A DNA stretch of 64,000 nucleotides from UBA1141 sp963665155 (GCA_963665155.2 OY761986.2:1736001-1800000); one strand, 5' to 3'; positions 8,721 through 18,274 are shown, counted from the stretch's first letter. The notes: generated from the letters alone by a model not told the origin. Numbers and translations: made by a program.

Positions 8721-9392
8721 CTATGCGGAGAAAATGCGCGTGAACACCGCTGGTGAGCCCTCTACGTGGGTCATCTGGGGCCGCACCGTATTGGACCAAA
8801 CCGGGGTCACGGCTACCCGCCAAGCCTCCCATTCCGGGCTGTCGACAGACTCAAGGGACTCCATCTCATGGAGGGTGGTGTATTTAGGCTCGCCCATCAC
8901 CGCCTCAAAGCGGCGGCCCCGGATGTAGCCAGGCACCGCATAGCAAGCGGGCAAACGTTCGTTGTTGTAAGCTTCGTTGAACTGGTCTTCCAATTCCGTA
9001 GGCACAGACATGCGCCCTACCAGCATCACCGGCGCCATCCCTGCCTGGGCCGTCTCCTCGGAGACATCGCTGGGGTATATCAGCTTATATACATTGCGTA
9101 TGAATTCCGTCCCAATGACAGTGGGCGACATGCGTTTCGACCATTCTGTGGGGTTGTTCAACCAATGCTGCCAGGCGTCGGACTGATAGGTCTCAGGCTG
9201 GTCCAACTCATAGCAAGCCAAGTATTTGGGCCCGCCTTGGACTGCCTTATAGCGAGCGGCGCTGAGCACGCCGGGTATCGAAAGCCGCTCCGGTATATGC
9301 TCTTCGTTATACCATTTGTTATATTCGGCATCATGCTCCGGCGCAACGTCGGAGTACACCAAGAGCAATCCCGTTCCTTTCTTGGCCGCCAT
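8721..9392 (-). CDS. Duplicated dimeric alpha/beta-barrel-like protein, unknown function
   Basis: 223 aa made of two related halves. The first has Y-N-K-W-Y-N-E-E-H-I-P-E-R followed by I-P-G-V-L-S-A-A-R-Y. The second has F-N-E-A-Y-N-N-E-R-L-P-A-C followed by V-P-G-Y-I-R-G-R-R-F. This tandem pattern is typical of ferredoxin-like (EthD/ABM-like) dimeric barrels fused head to tail. The first half keeps the H of the EEH motif and the second has ERL instead. I chose the ATG at 9392 because GGGAGG lies 6 bp upstream; the frame is open to 9437. No substrate can be proposed. Confidence 0.7.
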   Translation of the reverse strand: MAAKKGTGLLLVYSDVAPEHDAEYNKWYNEEHIPERLSIPGVLSAARYKAVQGGPKYLACYELDQPETYQSDAWQHWLNNPTEWSKRMSPTVIGTEFIRNVYKLIYPSDVSEETAQAGMAPVMLVGRMSVPTELEDQFNEAYNNERLPACYAVPGYIRGRRFEAVMGEPKYTTLHEMESLESVDSPEWEAWRVAVTPVWSNTVRPQMTHVEGSPAVFTRIFSA

Positions 9393-9463
9393 GCTCTGCC
9401 TCCCGTTTTTTGAAATTAGACTACAAATCAGGTCCAAGGTGCGTACGTCTCCAATTTTCAGCC

Positions 9464-9939
9464 TTACGGGTGAATAGATCCTGGGTAGTAGTAGGTTCCT
9501 TTTCGAATACTATCCAACGCATATTCCACGGCCTGGAACAATGGAGAGGGCAGTTCCTCCAAAGGGAACCAGTTGGCTTGGGAGAACGCTTCCGGCTCGG
9601 CCAACGTAGGTTCCTGTTCGCCAATGTCGCCCAAAACTCTATGTCCACGTAATGCTTGTCATAGGCGAGTATGTTGCTTACGCACAGAAAGCGCAGTTCG
9701 CCCACAGTCACACCCAGTTCTTCCATAGCTTCCCGGCGGGCACATTCCTCAAGGGATTCGCCCATTTCCAGGTGACCTCCCGCCGAAGCCCAGGTATCCT
9801 CTCCATGGGAGCCTTGCCGCTTGGCTAGAAACACTTTACCGTCGCGCAAGAACACAACGCCAACGCCCACTTGTGGCCGAGCCCTATCTATCGTCACGAA
9901 GCCGAGTATATCATTCTCAAGCTCGCTAAGCTCAAACAC
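9464..9939 (-). pseudogene. NUDIX hydrolase interrupted by a one-base frameshift
   Basis: Starts intact with the NUDIX box G-x5-E-x7-REAMEELGV near residues 54-76, so the pyrophosphohydrolase core is readable. After W-A-T-L (around base 9622) the frame shifts. Adding one G to the TTGGCG run restores G-E-Q-E-P-T-L-A-E-P and a normal ending with N-W-F-P-L-E-E-L-P and T-Y-Y-Y-P-G, with a stop at 9464. Without the correction the frame runs to 9421 with a meaningless Arg/Trp-rich tail. This is either recent decay or a sequencing indel. The box itself is intact, so a truncated product could still be made. Confidence 0.75.
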
Positions 9940-9940
9940 A

Positions 9941-9971
9941 GTAGTCTATCGGTAGTCTATCCGTAGTCTAA
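9941..9971. repeat. 11-bp tandem repeat, three copies
   Basis: GTAGTCTATCG is repeated three times (the third copy diverges at its end), immediately upstream of the NUDIX start and in its presumed leader. Confidence 0.8.
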
Positions 9972-10050
9972 AGACGGGTTCGAGCCGTTATTAATCGACA
10001 GCCTCCAAAGAAACTTTGAGAGGACGAAAAGGAGGGCCAAGCCGGGCGAC

Positions 10051-11388
10051 ATGGACATCTCTCTGAATCTCATTCTGGCGCTCGCCCTGGCGGTAACCGG
10101 TCTTTCCCTGGCAGCGTGGATCTGGCTTGTGCTGGGACGAGGACTGTTCTGGAAGATGGACCAGACACTGCGTATTCCAAGTTCCGGTATTCCAAGTTCC
10201 GGTATTCAAAATCCTCCTGTTCTAGGGCTAGGAGATGACGATAGAGGCCAGGACTACACGGAAAAGGAGTGGCCATCGGTCCGGATCGTTATCCCAGCTA
10301 GGAACGAAGCGGATAACCTTCCCATTACGTTGCCATTGCTGCTGAACCAAGACTACCCCGGCACGTTTATGATTTTCCTTGTGGACGACGAGAGCACGGA
10401 CGGCACCGGGGAACTGGCGGCTAACCTGGGCTTGGAACACAACGCCACCCAGAGATTGCGGGTACTGGCGGGAGAACCGCTGCCTCCAGGGTGGACAGGC
10501 AAACTGTGGGCTTTGGAACAGGGTCTCAGTTCCGAGGATGAAAGCGAGAGCGATTCTGAGACGCAAACCAAGGCAGCCCCACCGGATTTCTTTCTTTTCA
10601 CCGACGCAGACATATCTCATCCACCCGAAAGCCTACGGTCGCTGGTGTCCAAGGCACTGGGCGATAACCTAGACCTGTTGTCAATCATGGCGCAACTCCA
10701 AATAAGCACATCATGGGAGCGGCTGCTCATTCCTGCATTCGTTTATTTTTTCGCCAAGCTATACCCCTTCCGCTGGGTAAACGACCCGAATAAGCCCACC
10801 GCTGGCGCCGCTGGCGCTGCTGGCGGCTGCGTGTTGCTGCGCTCCCAGGCTTTGCACAACGTTGGTGGTCTGAAAAATATTTCCGGTGAAATTATTGACG
10901 ACTGCGCCTTGGATGGGCTCATCAAAAATTCCCGGTATCCCGGCGGTCGGCTCTGGCTTGGTCTGGCGCACAACCTGAATAGCATCCGGTCCAACGGAGG
11001 GCTAAAGGGAATCTGGGGTACAGTCGGTCGTACGGCCTACGCTCAGCTAAACTATTCTCCGGCATTGGCCCTAATCACAGTGGTCGGTATGATTCTGGTG
11101 TACCTGGTTCCAGTGGCAGGGGCGGTTGGAGGGCTTGTCGCCGGAGCAATCGATCAGGATTCGGCATTGGCCCTTTGGTTATTGGCGACCGGATTCTTGG
11201 CCTGGGTTCTCATGGCAGGCAGCTACCTACCGACCCTCAAGCGTTATGGGCTGTCTCCTCTGTGGGCCTTCGTTTTGCCCTTGGCCGCAGGAACGTACAC
11301 TTTGATGACCATCAATTCGGCCCGGCGCTCGTGGCGAAGCCAAGGGAGCACCTGGAAAGGCAGAAATTATTTCTCGCCGCCAAAATGA
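10051..11388 (+). CDS. Membrane glycosyltransferase, HpnB-like GT2 family
   Basis: An N-terminal membrane helix (residues ~8-30) is followed by a GT2 domain: V-I-P-A-R-N-E-A-D-N near 82, V-D-D-E-S-T-D-G-T near 112, and the metal-binding F-T-D-A-D-I near 190. Three C-terminal membrane helices lie at about 345-420. Order and length (445 aa) match hopene-associated HpnB-type glycosyltransferases, which are thought to act on lipid acceptors at the membrane. No other hopanoid gene is visible, so the acceptor is open. Residues ~41-50 contain a duplicated I-P-S-S-G from a 15-bp tandem repeat. AGGAGG lies 15 bp before the ATG, a rather long spacing. Confidence 0.8.
   Translation: MDISLNLILALALAVTGLSLAAWIWLVLGRGLFWKMDQTLRIPSSGIPSSGIQNPPVLGLGDDDRGQDYTEKEWPSVRIVIPARNEADNLPITLPLLLNQDYPGTFMIFLVDDESTDGTGELAANLGLEHNATQRLRVLAGEPLPPGWTGKLWALEQGLSSEDESESDSETQTKAAPPDFFLFTDADISHPPESLRSLVSKALGDNLDLLSIMAQLQISTSWERLLIPAFVYFFAKLYPFRWVNDPNKPTAGAAGAAGGCVLLRSQALHNVGGLKNISGEIIDDCALDGLIKNSRYPGGRLWLGLAHNLNSIRSNGGLKGIWGTVGRTAYAQLNYSPALALITVVGMILVYLVPVAGAVGGLVAGAIDQDSALALWLLATGFLAWVLMAGSYLPTLKRYGLSPLWAFVLPLAAGTYTLMTINSARRSWRSQGSTWKGRNYFSPPK
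10173..10202. repeat. 15-bp tandem repeat inside the glycosyltransferase gene
   Basis: TATTCCAAGTTCCGG occurs twice in a row in frame, duplicating five residues in the linker between the first membrane helix and the catalytic domain. Confidence 0.85.
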
Positions 11389-11531
11389 GCCACTCTAGGA
11401 CAAGCCAGCTTACTTTGGCCATTAACTCAGACTCGGTTTGATTAGCCAATGATTTCACGTAATGTTCTATAATCGGGCATGCTATGCCGGTAGTAATAAC
11501 AGGCTAAAATCTAGGTTGAAGGTGAATTAAA

Positions 11532-11948
11532 ATGGCCGAACCAACACGCCAACTAATTAACCCGGCTTCCGCCCCTCAGCCCATTGGCGCATACTCTTTA
11601 GCGGCGGTAGCCAGCGGCAGCAAACTAGTGTTCTTGGCCGGGCAAGTAGCGATGGACGCTTCGGGCAACGTTGTGGGACAAAACCACGCCGCCGCCCAAA
11701 CCCGTCAGGTTTTTGAAAATCTCGGGTTGGTATTAGCAGGTGCCGGAGCGTCATTCAATGACGTAGTTGAATTCACCACATACGTGGTTGGCCGCAGCAC
11801 GGTTCAACCGTACATTCAAGCCCGCAGCGAAATCTATTCAAAATTGTTCCCCGATGGCGATTACCCGGCAAACACGCTTTTGATCGTAGACGGGCTTGTC
11901 CGGGAAGAGTTGTTGCTGGAAGTCAAGGCCGTCGCGGTTTTGCCCTAA
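11532..11948 (+). CDS. Rid-family (YjgF/YER057c/UK114) protein
   Basis: 138 aa with the chorismate-mutase-like Rid fold. Family features are P-I-G-A-Y-S-L-A near residue 16, F-L-A-G-Q-V-A near 35, Q-T-R-Q-V-F-E-N-L near 55, and a closing strand L-L-E-V-K-A-V-A-V. The position of the catalytic Arg of RidA (P-A-R-S) reads P-A-N-T. It is therefore probably not an imine deaminase of the RidA subclass but one of the Arg-less Rid groups. It is monocistronic. A TATAAT at 11468-11473 could be its -10 element, without a clear -35. Confidence 0.85.
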   Translation: MAEPTRQLINPASAPQPIGAYSLAAVASGSKLVFLAGQVAMDASGNVVGQNHAAAQTRQVFENLGLVLAGAGASFNDVVEFTTYVVGRSTVQPYIQARSEIYSKLFPDGDYPANTLLIVDGLVREELLLEVKAVAVLP

Positions 11949-12087
11949 ACCTTGTTCATCCCGAGTGTTTCAAGGCCTTTTAGTGTTTCAGGGACTATTA
12001 GCGAATACTGTGAATTTTTGCTAATTCTGGAATCTGCACCCTTGCCGACTATTCTTGCCTGGAATTCGGGCGCAATTTAGGAGAGAG

Positions 12088-13170
12088 ATGGCCGACCGAG
12101 AAAGATTGGTTAAAACCCTGATCGACCTTATTCGAATAGATAGCCCTTCCGGCGAGGAGGACGCCATGGACTTGGAGGTGTGCTCCAGGCTCCAAGCGTT
12201 GGGCTTACACATACAACATGATTCTTACAACAACGTTATCGCCAAGCTGTCCGGCGATGGGGAGCCCGTGATGCTTTCCGCCCACCTGGACACAGTCGAG
12301 CCGGGGCGTGGCATAAAGCCCGTGGTGGAGGGAGACTTGGTGCGCTCCGACGGTAGCACCATCCTTGGCGGTGACTGCAAATCGGGCGTGAGCATCATCT
12401 TGGAGGCTTTAACCGCCGTGGTCGAGTCCGGCAGAAGTCACCGTCCGGTGGAAGTGGTGTTCACCAGGCACGAGGAAGGCGGCTTGGTAGGCGCTCATCA
12501 CCTGGATTTCAGCCTAGTCTCGGCGGTAACCGGAATGGTCTTCGACGGCGAGGGCCCACCCAACCGGGTCGCCGTGGCCGCTCCGTCCCAGAACGTGGTT
12601 ACCGGAAATATTTTGGGCCGGGCTGCTCACGCTGGTGTCGAGCCCGAAAACGGTATTTCGGCAATTATAATCGCGGCTGAAATATTGATCCGACTGCCCT
12701 TGGGGCGCATCGACGCCGAGACCACGGCCAACGTGGGCCGGATTGAAGGAGGACTCAAGCGCAATATCATTCCCGAGCAGGTGTTCATTGATGGGGAGAT
12801 CCGCAGCAGAGACAACAGCAAACTGGACCACTATTCCCAGCAGTTTCGTGATGCGTTCCAGCAGGTTGCGGACCGTTACCCGGAGGCCCGGATCGACCTG
12901 GACATTACGAACACCTACCAAGCGTACAATATCGACTCGAATCACCCCACGGTTCAGATGATCAGCCGCGCACTGGGTGGCGTCGGTCTGGAAATCAGGC
13001 TGGAAGCGACCGGAGGCGGGTCGGACGCCAATATTTTTGTCCAGCAAGGCATCGTGGCTCTGCCGGTAGGCATTGGCGTGCGCTCGTTCCACACTACCAA
13101 AGAGACGGCTTTGATACCGGAGATGTTGCAGGGAGCGGAGATGTGTCAGCGGGTAATTTGGGGAAGTTGA
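12088..13170 (+). CDS. M20-family metallopeptidase (PepT/ArgE-like)
   Basis: Dizinc exopeptidase or amidohydrolase. Metal ligands are visible in S-A-H-L-D-T-V-E, G-G-D-C-K-S-G (bridging Asp), R-H-E-E-G-G (catalytic Glu plus ligand Glu), F-D-G-E-G and the C-terminal S-F-H-T-T-K-E (His ligand). A dimerisation (lid) domain is inserted between about residues 170 and 280. I chose the ATG at 12088 because AGGAG lies directly upstream. The frame stays open back to 12055. The substrate is not predictable; PepT-type tripeptidases are the closest in layout. Confidence 0.88.
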   Translation: MADRERLVKTLIDLIRIDSPSGEEDAMDLEVCSRLQALGLHIQHDSYNNVIAKLSGDGEPVMLSAHLDTVEPGRGIKPVVEGDLVRSDGSTILGGDCKSGVSIILEALTAVVESGRSHRPVEVVFTRHEEGGLVGAHHLDFSLVSAVTGMVFDGEGPPNRVAVAAPSQNVVTGNILGRAAHAGVEPENGISAIIIAAEILIRLPLGRIDAETTANVGRIEGGLKRNIIPEQVFIDGEIRSRDNSKLDHYSQQFRDAFQQVADRYPEARIDLDITNTYQAYNIDSNHPTVQMISRALGGVGLEIRLEATGGGSDANIFVQQGIVALPVGIGVRSFHTTKETALIPEMLQGAEMCQRVIWGS

Positions 13171-13364
13171 TTCACGTAATCTGGGTATGAAGCGTCTGTT
13201 TACACAGGGGCCTGCTTGTACTCTGAATCGATGGTGAGTGGGTGCCTATTTCGCTCTCAGCATTCCATTGACCGGCGGATCGGATGGAATAGAGCATTCG
13301 GGAAAGAAAGCAAACGAGTTCCCTGGTATTCTTGGCCGAAATTGGTGAACAGTGATCCCAGGGG

Positions 13365-13500
13365 CTAAGGCAACTTAGCAGCTTCCCTCGTTGCCTTTAT
13401 GGCGTGCTTCCAGGATTTCTTGAAGTTATTGGTCGCCTTGTCCGAGTCGCCGGTTGCCGTATTTATGTCGCCCTTGTCCAGTTCTTCCGCCGCCTTTGCT
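13365..13500 (-). pseudogene. C-terminal gene remnant cut by the IS982 element
   Basis: The minus strand encodes about 44 residues ending at a TAG (13365-13367), with A-A-E-E-L-D-K-G-D, then N-N-F-K-K-S-W-K-H-A and A-I-K-A-T-R-E-A-A-K. This helical, Lys-rich pattern resembles the end of secreted helical-repeat proteins. The frame is cut exactly where the IS982 inverted repeat begins. I could not find its other half beyond the element, so the insertion was probably accompanied by a deletion. Confidence 0.4.
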
Positions 13501-14506
13501 AACCCGATGTGCATGTTTTAAAACTTGGTTCAAAATATATTGAAAGTCCAGGGCCAAACACCTCTACTAGAATTAGACAGTTCCCGTGGAGGTGTGTGGT
13601 GGACCTGGACATGTTTATAATAGCAGTCTTTTGCCGGATGGATGATGCGTTGAAGACTCTGTTTCAAGAAAAACCGTTGCGCCAACGTGGGCCTGCTCCG
13701 GTGTTGTCCGACGCTGAGGTTTTGACCATGGAGGTGGTGGGAGAGTTTCTGGGGTTCAGCCAAGACACTGCGCTCTTTCGCCATTTCCGCCAGCATTATC
13801 GTCACTTCTTTCCTGGTTTGGAGCGGTTGCATCGCACCACCTTCGTGCGCCAAGGCGCCAACCTCTGGAAGGTCAAGGAGTGGGTGTGGCAGCATTTGCT
13901 CGGCTCCATCCGACACAATCCAGCCTTCGCCTTGGTGGATAGCTTCCCCCTTCCAGTCTGTCAGTTCGCCCGGACCTACCGCTGCCAGCGGTTCCGTGGG
14001 GAAGCCGCTTTTGGGAAGGATAGCCTGTCCCGGCAGACCTTTTACGGCTTCCGAGTCCATGTGCATTTGAGTTGGCCGGGACTCATCACCCGCTTCACTG
14101 TTGCTCCCGCTAATGTCCACGAACTGAGTGTTGTCCCCCAACTAGCGGCAGGAACTCGAGGGCTGCTGGTAGGTGACCGCAATTACTGGTCTCCGCGTCT
14201 GACCGAGGAGTTGCGCCAAGATGGGGTGACTTTAGTGGCACCCTTTGGGTCCAGGAAGAGAGACCCTTGGCTTCGCTTCAGCTCTACTCTCAGTCGCCTG
14301 CGCTACCGCATTGATACCGTCTTCGGCCAACTGGTGGACCGGTATCAGGCCAAGCGGGTATGGGCTCGGGATGACTGGCATTTGCGTGCCCGTTTGCTAC
14401 GCAAGGTGCTCAGTCATACTGTTGCCTTCTTGCTCAACCAGTCCCAAGGGAATTCACCATTACAATTGTCTAAATTACTGGTATGAAAATACCCGCACAT
14501 CGGGTT
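13501..14506 (+). mobile_element. IS982-family insertion sequence
   Basis: Element of 1006 bp bounded by a 12-bp inverted repeat, AACCCGATGTGC at 13501-13512 and its complement at 14495-14506, with one IS982-type transposase inside. No target-site duplication could be recognised: the left flank ends TTGCT and the right begins AGTAA. It lies at the edge of the decayed region. Confidence 0.85.
13599..14486 (+). CDS. IS982-family transposase
   Basis: DDE transposase of 295 aa with M-F-I-I-A-V-F-C-R near the start, then R-G-P-A-P-V-L-S-D-A-E-V, A-L-V-D-S-F-P-L-P-V-C (first acidic residue), G-D-R-N-Y-W-S (second) and R-Y-R-I-D-T-V-F-G-Q-L (third-acid region, D and flanking basic residues). I place the start at GTG 13599, 6 bp after GGAGG. 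The frame is open back to 13509, inside the inverted repeat. The gene is full length with no frameshift, so the copy may be active. Confidence 0.88.
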   Translation: MDLDMFIIAVFCRMDDALKTLFQEKPLRQRGPAPVLSDAEVLTMEVVGEFLGFSQDTALFRHFRQHYRHFFPGLERLHRTTFVRQGANLWKVKEWVWQHLLGSIRHNPAFALVDSFPLPVCQFARTYRCQRFRGEAAFGKDSLSRQTFYGFRVHVHLSWPGLITRFTVAPANVHELSVVPQLAAGTRGLLVGDRNYWSPRLTEELRQDGVTLVAPFGSRKRDPWLRFSSTLSRLRYRIDTVFGQLVDRYQAKRVWARDDWHLRARLLRKVLSHTVAFLLNQSQGNSPLQLSKLLV

Positions 14507-14880
14507 AGTAAATAGCAAGTTACAAATGAATCAGCATACGCTAATTAAGTGTATCTTAATTGCAAACTAGTCAAAACGCGCCCAATGGGGCGAATCATAT
14601 CTAGGATAGTGGTCCCAGCGGGTTCTGCTTTATGTAGTTTTCACCTTGGTATTTAGTTTAGGTAAACAAGGTGGGGGCGGTCCAAAGTAATCCATCGGTG
14701 TGCGTCCGGGCCGCTTACGCGGCTGTTTAGCGCTACGATGATAAACAGAATAAAGTCGGGTGGCCCATCGCCAAGTAAATCTAATGCGTCAGATTCAGTT
14801 GGAGACCTGAGCAACTATGCTCCGATCCCCGAGCACTAGCCCTCCACCAACCGGCCACCACCCTACCATAATTTTCGACT

Positions 14881-14942
14881 AACCGGCCATAAGTTTCGAT
14901 TAACCGGCCATAAGTTTCGACTAACCGGCCATAAGTTTTCAT
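14881..14942. repeat. 21-bp tandem repeat, three copies
   Basis: AACCGGCCATAAGTTTCGA plus two variable bases repeats at 21-bp period from 14881, with the third copy truncated. A degenerate fourth copy can be seen just upstream (14849-14880). In the minus frame it would encode a Tyr-Gly-Arg-Leu heptad, but that frame is not a convincing gene. Confidence 0.85.
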
Positions 14943-16057
14943 ATTCACGCCTACGGTTTCTAGACGTATCCGCGTGATCTGGACTGTGAAACTGGGCAGA
15001 GTCGATCTACACCTGATATGCGGGACGGCAGTATTAGTTGCATTTAGGTCAGCGCTCACTCGATCATCAGCTAGACTCCATAATAGGCGTGTTGGGGTTC
15101 TAGGTACGCCAGAGCGCAAGCAATGTGCTCTGTGGACAGAATGACTTCCCGTGTTGGCGGTTCCTGAGGGCGCATCAACGTGCCAACGCCCAATCGTTCG
15201 ACGCCGTAGGACTACCAGGGCCATGGAAGCGTAAGCGCCTCGTCAGGTGATTTAGACTCACCGACGATTGCAGGGAATGCAATGAAGAGAAGATGGTCCA
15301 ACCGTTAATCCCGTAAGCCTATCTGTCTGGTCGTTCGTCAAAGCTGGAATGTTACTACCCCGGCAAACCGTAAATAACCCGTAACCCCACAAGACCACCT
15401 AGCACTCAACTGCCAACGATCTCCCTAAGGGTAACGGCACTTATCGAGGCTGGAACCATGCTCTGGCATAGCTTTCGAATCTCTTGGCCCTGGCCTCGGT
15501 CACAGTGTAGTTGTACCGCGCCTGTTCCGACATTGGAGGGCCTGACACCAAAGTTGAGATTGCCTGGGGAAGGTGAGAAATACGAGCCAAGATGCTCTTC
15601 ACCGGGTTTGTTTCCTTGGATGACCCGACCCTTAATCTGGTGGGCATGTTGGCGTGGTCTGACCGAAGCCTAGTTCCCGCACTCAAAGTAGCTTTCATGG
15701 TTTTCTCCATCATACGAAGTTGGGGCCAACCGAATTTGCTTTGGTTCGACCGGGGAGTGGCTGGTCTAGCGTTGGGCTAGCAGCCTCCCAAACAGATGCA
15801 ACGTCGATGTCCGGCGCTTGCGCCGTGACTCCAGTGCTCTGACGCGTTCAGCGAGCGGCTTTGGAGCGCTTGGCAGTGGGGAAAATTCAATAGTTCCGGA
15901 TTCGTTTTTCATTCGAATCAAAATCCGCGGATGGTGGCGCTCATATATTCGGTGATTCATTGCGATTTCGCCTGATTGCGTTGAATTTGTTTGACTATGT
16001 TAGGTTAGCCAATTCCAGGGCGTGGGTAATCGGCAAACAACCTGATTTTGGGCACAT

Positions 16058-16087
16058 AAAAAGGCTGGCTTGATGGCCAGCCTTTTT
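16058..16087. terminator. Bidirectional intrinsic terminator
   Basis: Perfect 12-bp inverted repeat AAAAAGGCTGGC / GCCAGCCTTTTT with a 6-nt loop and T-runs on both strands. It is left over between regions with no intact gene on either immediate side, which supports decay of a former transcription unit here. Confidence 0.85.
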
Positions 16088-16149
16088 GCTGGGTAGTTTC
16101 TAGTACTTTGGTATGACTAGAGTTTGATTATGCCCCTGAGACACTGCCT

Positions 16150-16347
16150 TTGTTACTACCTCGTGCGGTGGTTAAGGAAACCGACAACGTAATGGTAGAT
16201 GTTATTCGGAGAGATATTGTAGTCGTCGGGGAATTGGACGAGGACCAAAGGGCGCGGCCCTTGGCGATAGCTAACCGGTGCCCGGTACACCGCACACTTG
16301 AAGGCGGCCCTACAATTGTGAGTAAGCTGGATGTGATTAGGAATTGA
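16150..16347 (+). pseudogene. C-terminal fragment of an OsmC-family protein
   Basis: The frame contains V-V-G-E-L-D, then D-Q-R-A-R-P-L-A-I-A-N and the OsmC signature R-C-P-V-H-R-T-L-E with its peroxidatic Cys, ending at 16347. OsmC proteins are about 140 aa thiol peroxidases. Here only the last third is recognisable, and nothing OsmC-like precedes about 16180. No start or ribosome-binding site is evident, so it is a remnant. Confidence 0.6.
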
Positions 16348-16462
16348 CGATCCCGATGCTTGGCAAATGATCGGGATGTAATCGAGAAGTCGGGCCTGTT
16401 TACTACGATCAATTCATGCTGTTCAATTCGAGACGGCACTGTTCGGTGATCACAGCAACTAC

Positions 16463-16953
16463 TTATGAGGTTTCCGGCACGCTATTCTCGACGAGACGGC
16501 CCGTCTCTACGTGGTATTTCAGCCAGCAGCCATGTCCGCCATACCTTTTTTCAGTTGGGGACGGGCAAATAAAAGATCAGCCAGAACTCCAACCGGGCCG
16601 AACTTCAATGCATAGTCCGGTGTTATTGTGACCACTGCGCTTTCTCCGTTGGATTCCAAATCAAACCTGACATGGTTTCGTTTAATAGGCAGGTTGCTCT
16701 CGTACACGTCGATTGCGAACCCCTCGCCGTCTCGCCAGTCGAACGCTCGCTCCTCCAGGTATCCGATTGAGCCACCTTTGGCGTTTTGCAGGTCACAGTG
16801 TCGCATCGCACCTTCACCTTCAGTCTCAGGCGAGGTTGAATGGGACTGTGACACGCCGGGATTCCACTTGTAGATACTTCCTAAGTCCGCAAGCACTTCC
16901 CATACCTTTTCCTTTGGCGCATTTATGTTGACCGATGTGCTGAATCTCGGCAT
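16463..16953 (-). pseudogene. SRPBCC (START-like) protein with a late frameshift
   Basis: The N-terminal 140 residues form a polyketide-cyclase/START-type protein: V-N-I-N-A-P-K-E-K-V-W-E near residue 8, W-N-P-G-V near 31, and a C-terminal helix around K-K-G-M-A-D-M. AGGAG precedes the ATG. At 16520-16523 one G appears missing. Restoring it replaces the premature stop by G-L-K-Y-H-V-E-T-G-R-L-V and a stop at 16463, the usual end of this family. As read, the protein stops at 16519 and loses only ~14 residues, so it might still fold. The ligand is unknown. Confidence 0.7.
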
Positions 16954-17266
16954 TAGTGTTTCTCCTCTGCGAATAAGCCAATCGTTGCCAAGTCGGGATT
17001 CCTGACCTGTCTATATACCAGATGCTTTTGGATTTCCAAAGATTCACGTTATTAATTCTTCACATGTTGAATTATGGGAATCGGTCTGCGGGGCTATCTA
17101 CACGTGAAGAAATCAGCACGAAGTCATTTTCCAGCGACGGATGATCGCTTGGCCAGGCGCACGAATTGAGAGCATAGTTAACAATCCTCACAGACACTAC
17201 GCATTAAGGCTACCTCGTGCCATTCTGCTAGAATCTGTGGAGATTCTCAGCGAAAGCAGATCAACT

Positions 17267-17650
17267 ATGGTAGAGCGGAGCAACCCAGCGGCACTCGCCA
17301 ACCCACCTGGCTACAGTCATGTGGTGAAGCATGGAACGACAGTCTATGTGGCCGGGCAAGTGGCGAGGAATAGTGATGGCGTCACGGTGGGTGTGGGGGA
17401 TTTCACCGCTCAAGCAGAGCAGGTGTTTAGGAATATACAGGCGGCATTGGAGTCCGTGGGGACTGATATGAGCCACCTCATGAAACTAAATGTGTTCATG
17501 ACCTACCGGGAAGATTTCCCGGCCTATCGTGTGGTTCGGCCCAAATTTGTACCGGATGACGCTCTACCTGTGAGTACCTTGATATTCTGTGCTGGGCTGG
17601 CCGATCGAGATTTTCGGATTGAGATTGAAGTTATAGCGACAATGCCATAA
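17267..17650 (+). CDS. Rid-family (YjgF-like) protein
   Basis: 127 aa with V-Y-V-A-G-Q-V-A near residue 24, F-T-A-Q-A-E-Q-V-F-R-N-I near 46 and the ending F-R-I-E-I-E-V-I-A. As in the other Rid protein of this window (11532-11948) the RidA catalytic Arg is absent: the position reads P-V-S-T. Deaminase activity is therefore doubtful. I chose the ATG at 17267, which starts at the conserved region; the frame is open to 17141. No clear ribosome-binding site is visible. It is followed 20 bp later by the broken HD gene. Confidence 0.8.
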   Translation: MVERSNPAALANPPGYSHVVKHGTTVYVAGQVARNSDGVTVGVGDFTAQAEQVFRNIQAALESVGTDMSHLMKLNVFMTYREDFPAYRVVRPKFVPDDALPVSTLIFCAGLADRDFRIEIEVIATMP

Positions 17651-17670
17651 TTTGCGCTCGAAGAGGTTCT

Positions 17671-18233
17671 ATGCTTAACGAAGCGATCCAGGTAGCAACC
17701 GTCGCCCATGGCGAACAGAAGCGAAAGGGCACCAACATCCCATATATCACCCATCCTTTCATGGTGGCGATGATCCTAAGTCAAGCAGGTGACCCAGAAG
17801 ACGAATTCGTCGCAGGTGTCCTTCACGACACCCTTGAAGACACGGATTTAAGCGTAGGAGACCTCAGAAGTCGCTTTGGAGAACGGGTAGCCGCATAGTA
17901 CAGGGCCGCTCTGAAGAAGACAGATCGCTGCCGTGGAAAGCCCGAAAGCAGCACACAATCGACTTCTTGAAAACGGCCTCGCCTGAAGTAAGGGCGACGT
18001 CCTGCGCTGATAAGATGCACAACGTGAGGAGTATGGCAGCGGATTATCGAGAACACGGTGAAAAGCTATGGGATCGTTTCAACGCCAGTCGCGCCGAACA
18101 GGAATGGTACTATCTCGGGTTGGTATCGAGCCTGTGCAATCAGCTCGATCAAGAGCCAGAACATTCGATTTTCCACCAGTTCAGCGATACCGTGGATGAC
18201 CTGTTCGGCGACATCCGTAGTTCGATCACGTAG
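17671..18233 (+). pseudogene. HD-domain phosphohydrolase (SpoT-like N-terminal type), frameshifted
   Basis: The first part has A-H-G-E-Q-K-R-K-G, Y-I-T-H-P and the HD pair L-H-D-T-L-E-D-T typical of the RelA/SpoT hydrolase domain and MESH1-type proteins. A TAG ends the frame at 17896-17898. Inserting one A before it restores I-V-Q-G-R-S-E-E-D-R-S-L-P-W-K and runs into the second frame (from ~17899), which has C-A-D-K-M-H-N (the second metal-binding motif) and ends at 18233. The full protein of ~187 aa would be a stand-alone (p)ppGpp-hydrolase-like enzyme. The break removes the second motif. Confidence 0.75.
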
Positions 18234-18274
18234 TTGGGGAGTTCGCTGAAGACGGACGTTTCTATTAACCTAGA

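Larger units (their letters stand above)
14507..16149. other. Long stretch without recognisable genes
   Basis: About 1.64 kb. Open frames such as 14781-15224 (minus) and 15441-15713 (minus) have no family resemblance or ribosome-binding site. It contains a 21-bp tandem repeat and one strong terminator-like hairpin. The composition and neighbouring remnants suggest old, decayed coding sequence. Confidence 0.5.

Noticed and set aside
14881..14942. Possible CRISPR array
   Set aside because: Units are contiguous 21-bp copies without spacers.
14781..15224. 147-codon minus-strand frame with Tyr-Gly-Arg-Leu heptads
   Set aside because: The repeats come from a 21-bp DNA tandem repeat and the rest resembles no protein family. 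Probably a chance frame.
15766..15960. 64-codon minus frame with His/Arg-rich start, possibly DUF4160-like
   Set aside because: Only a vague resemblance in H-H-P-R-I; no clear motif or ribosome-binding site.
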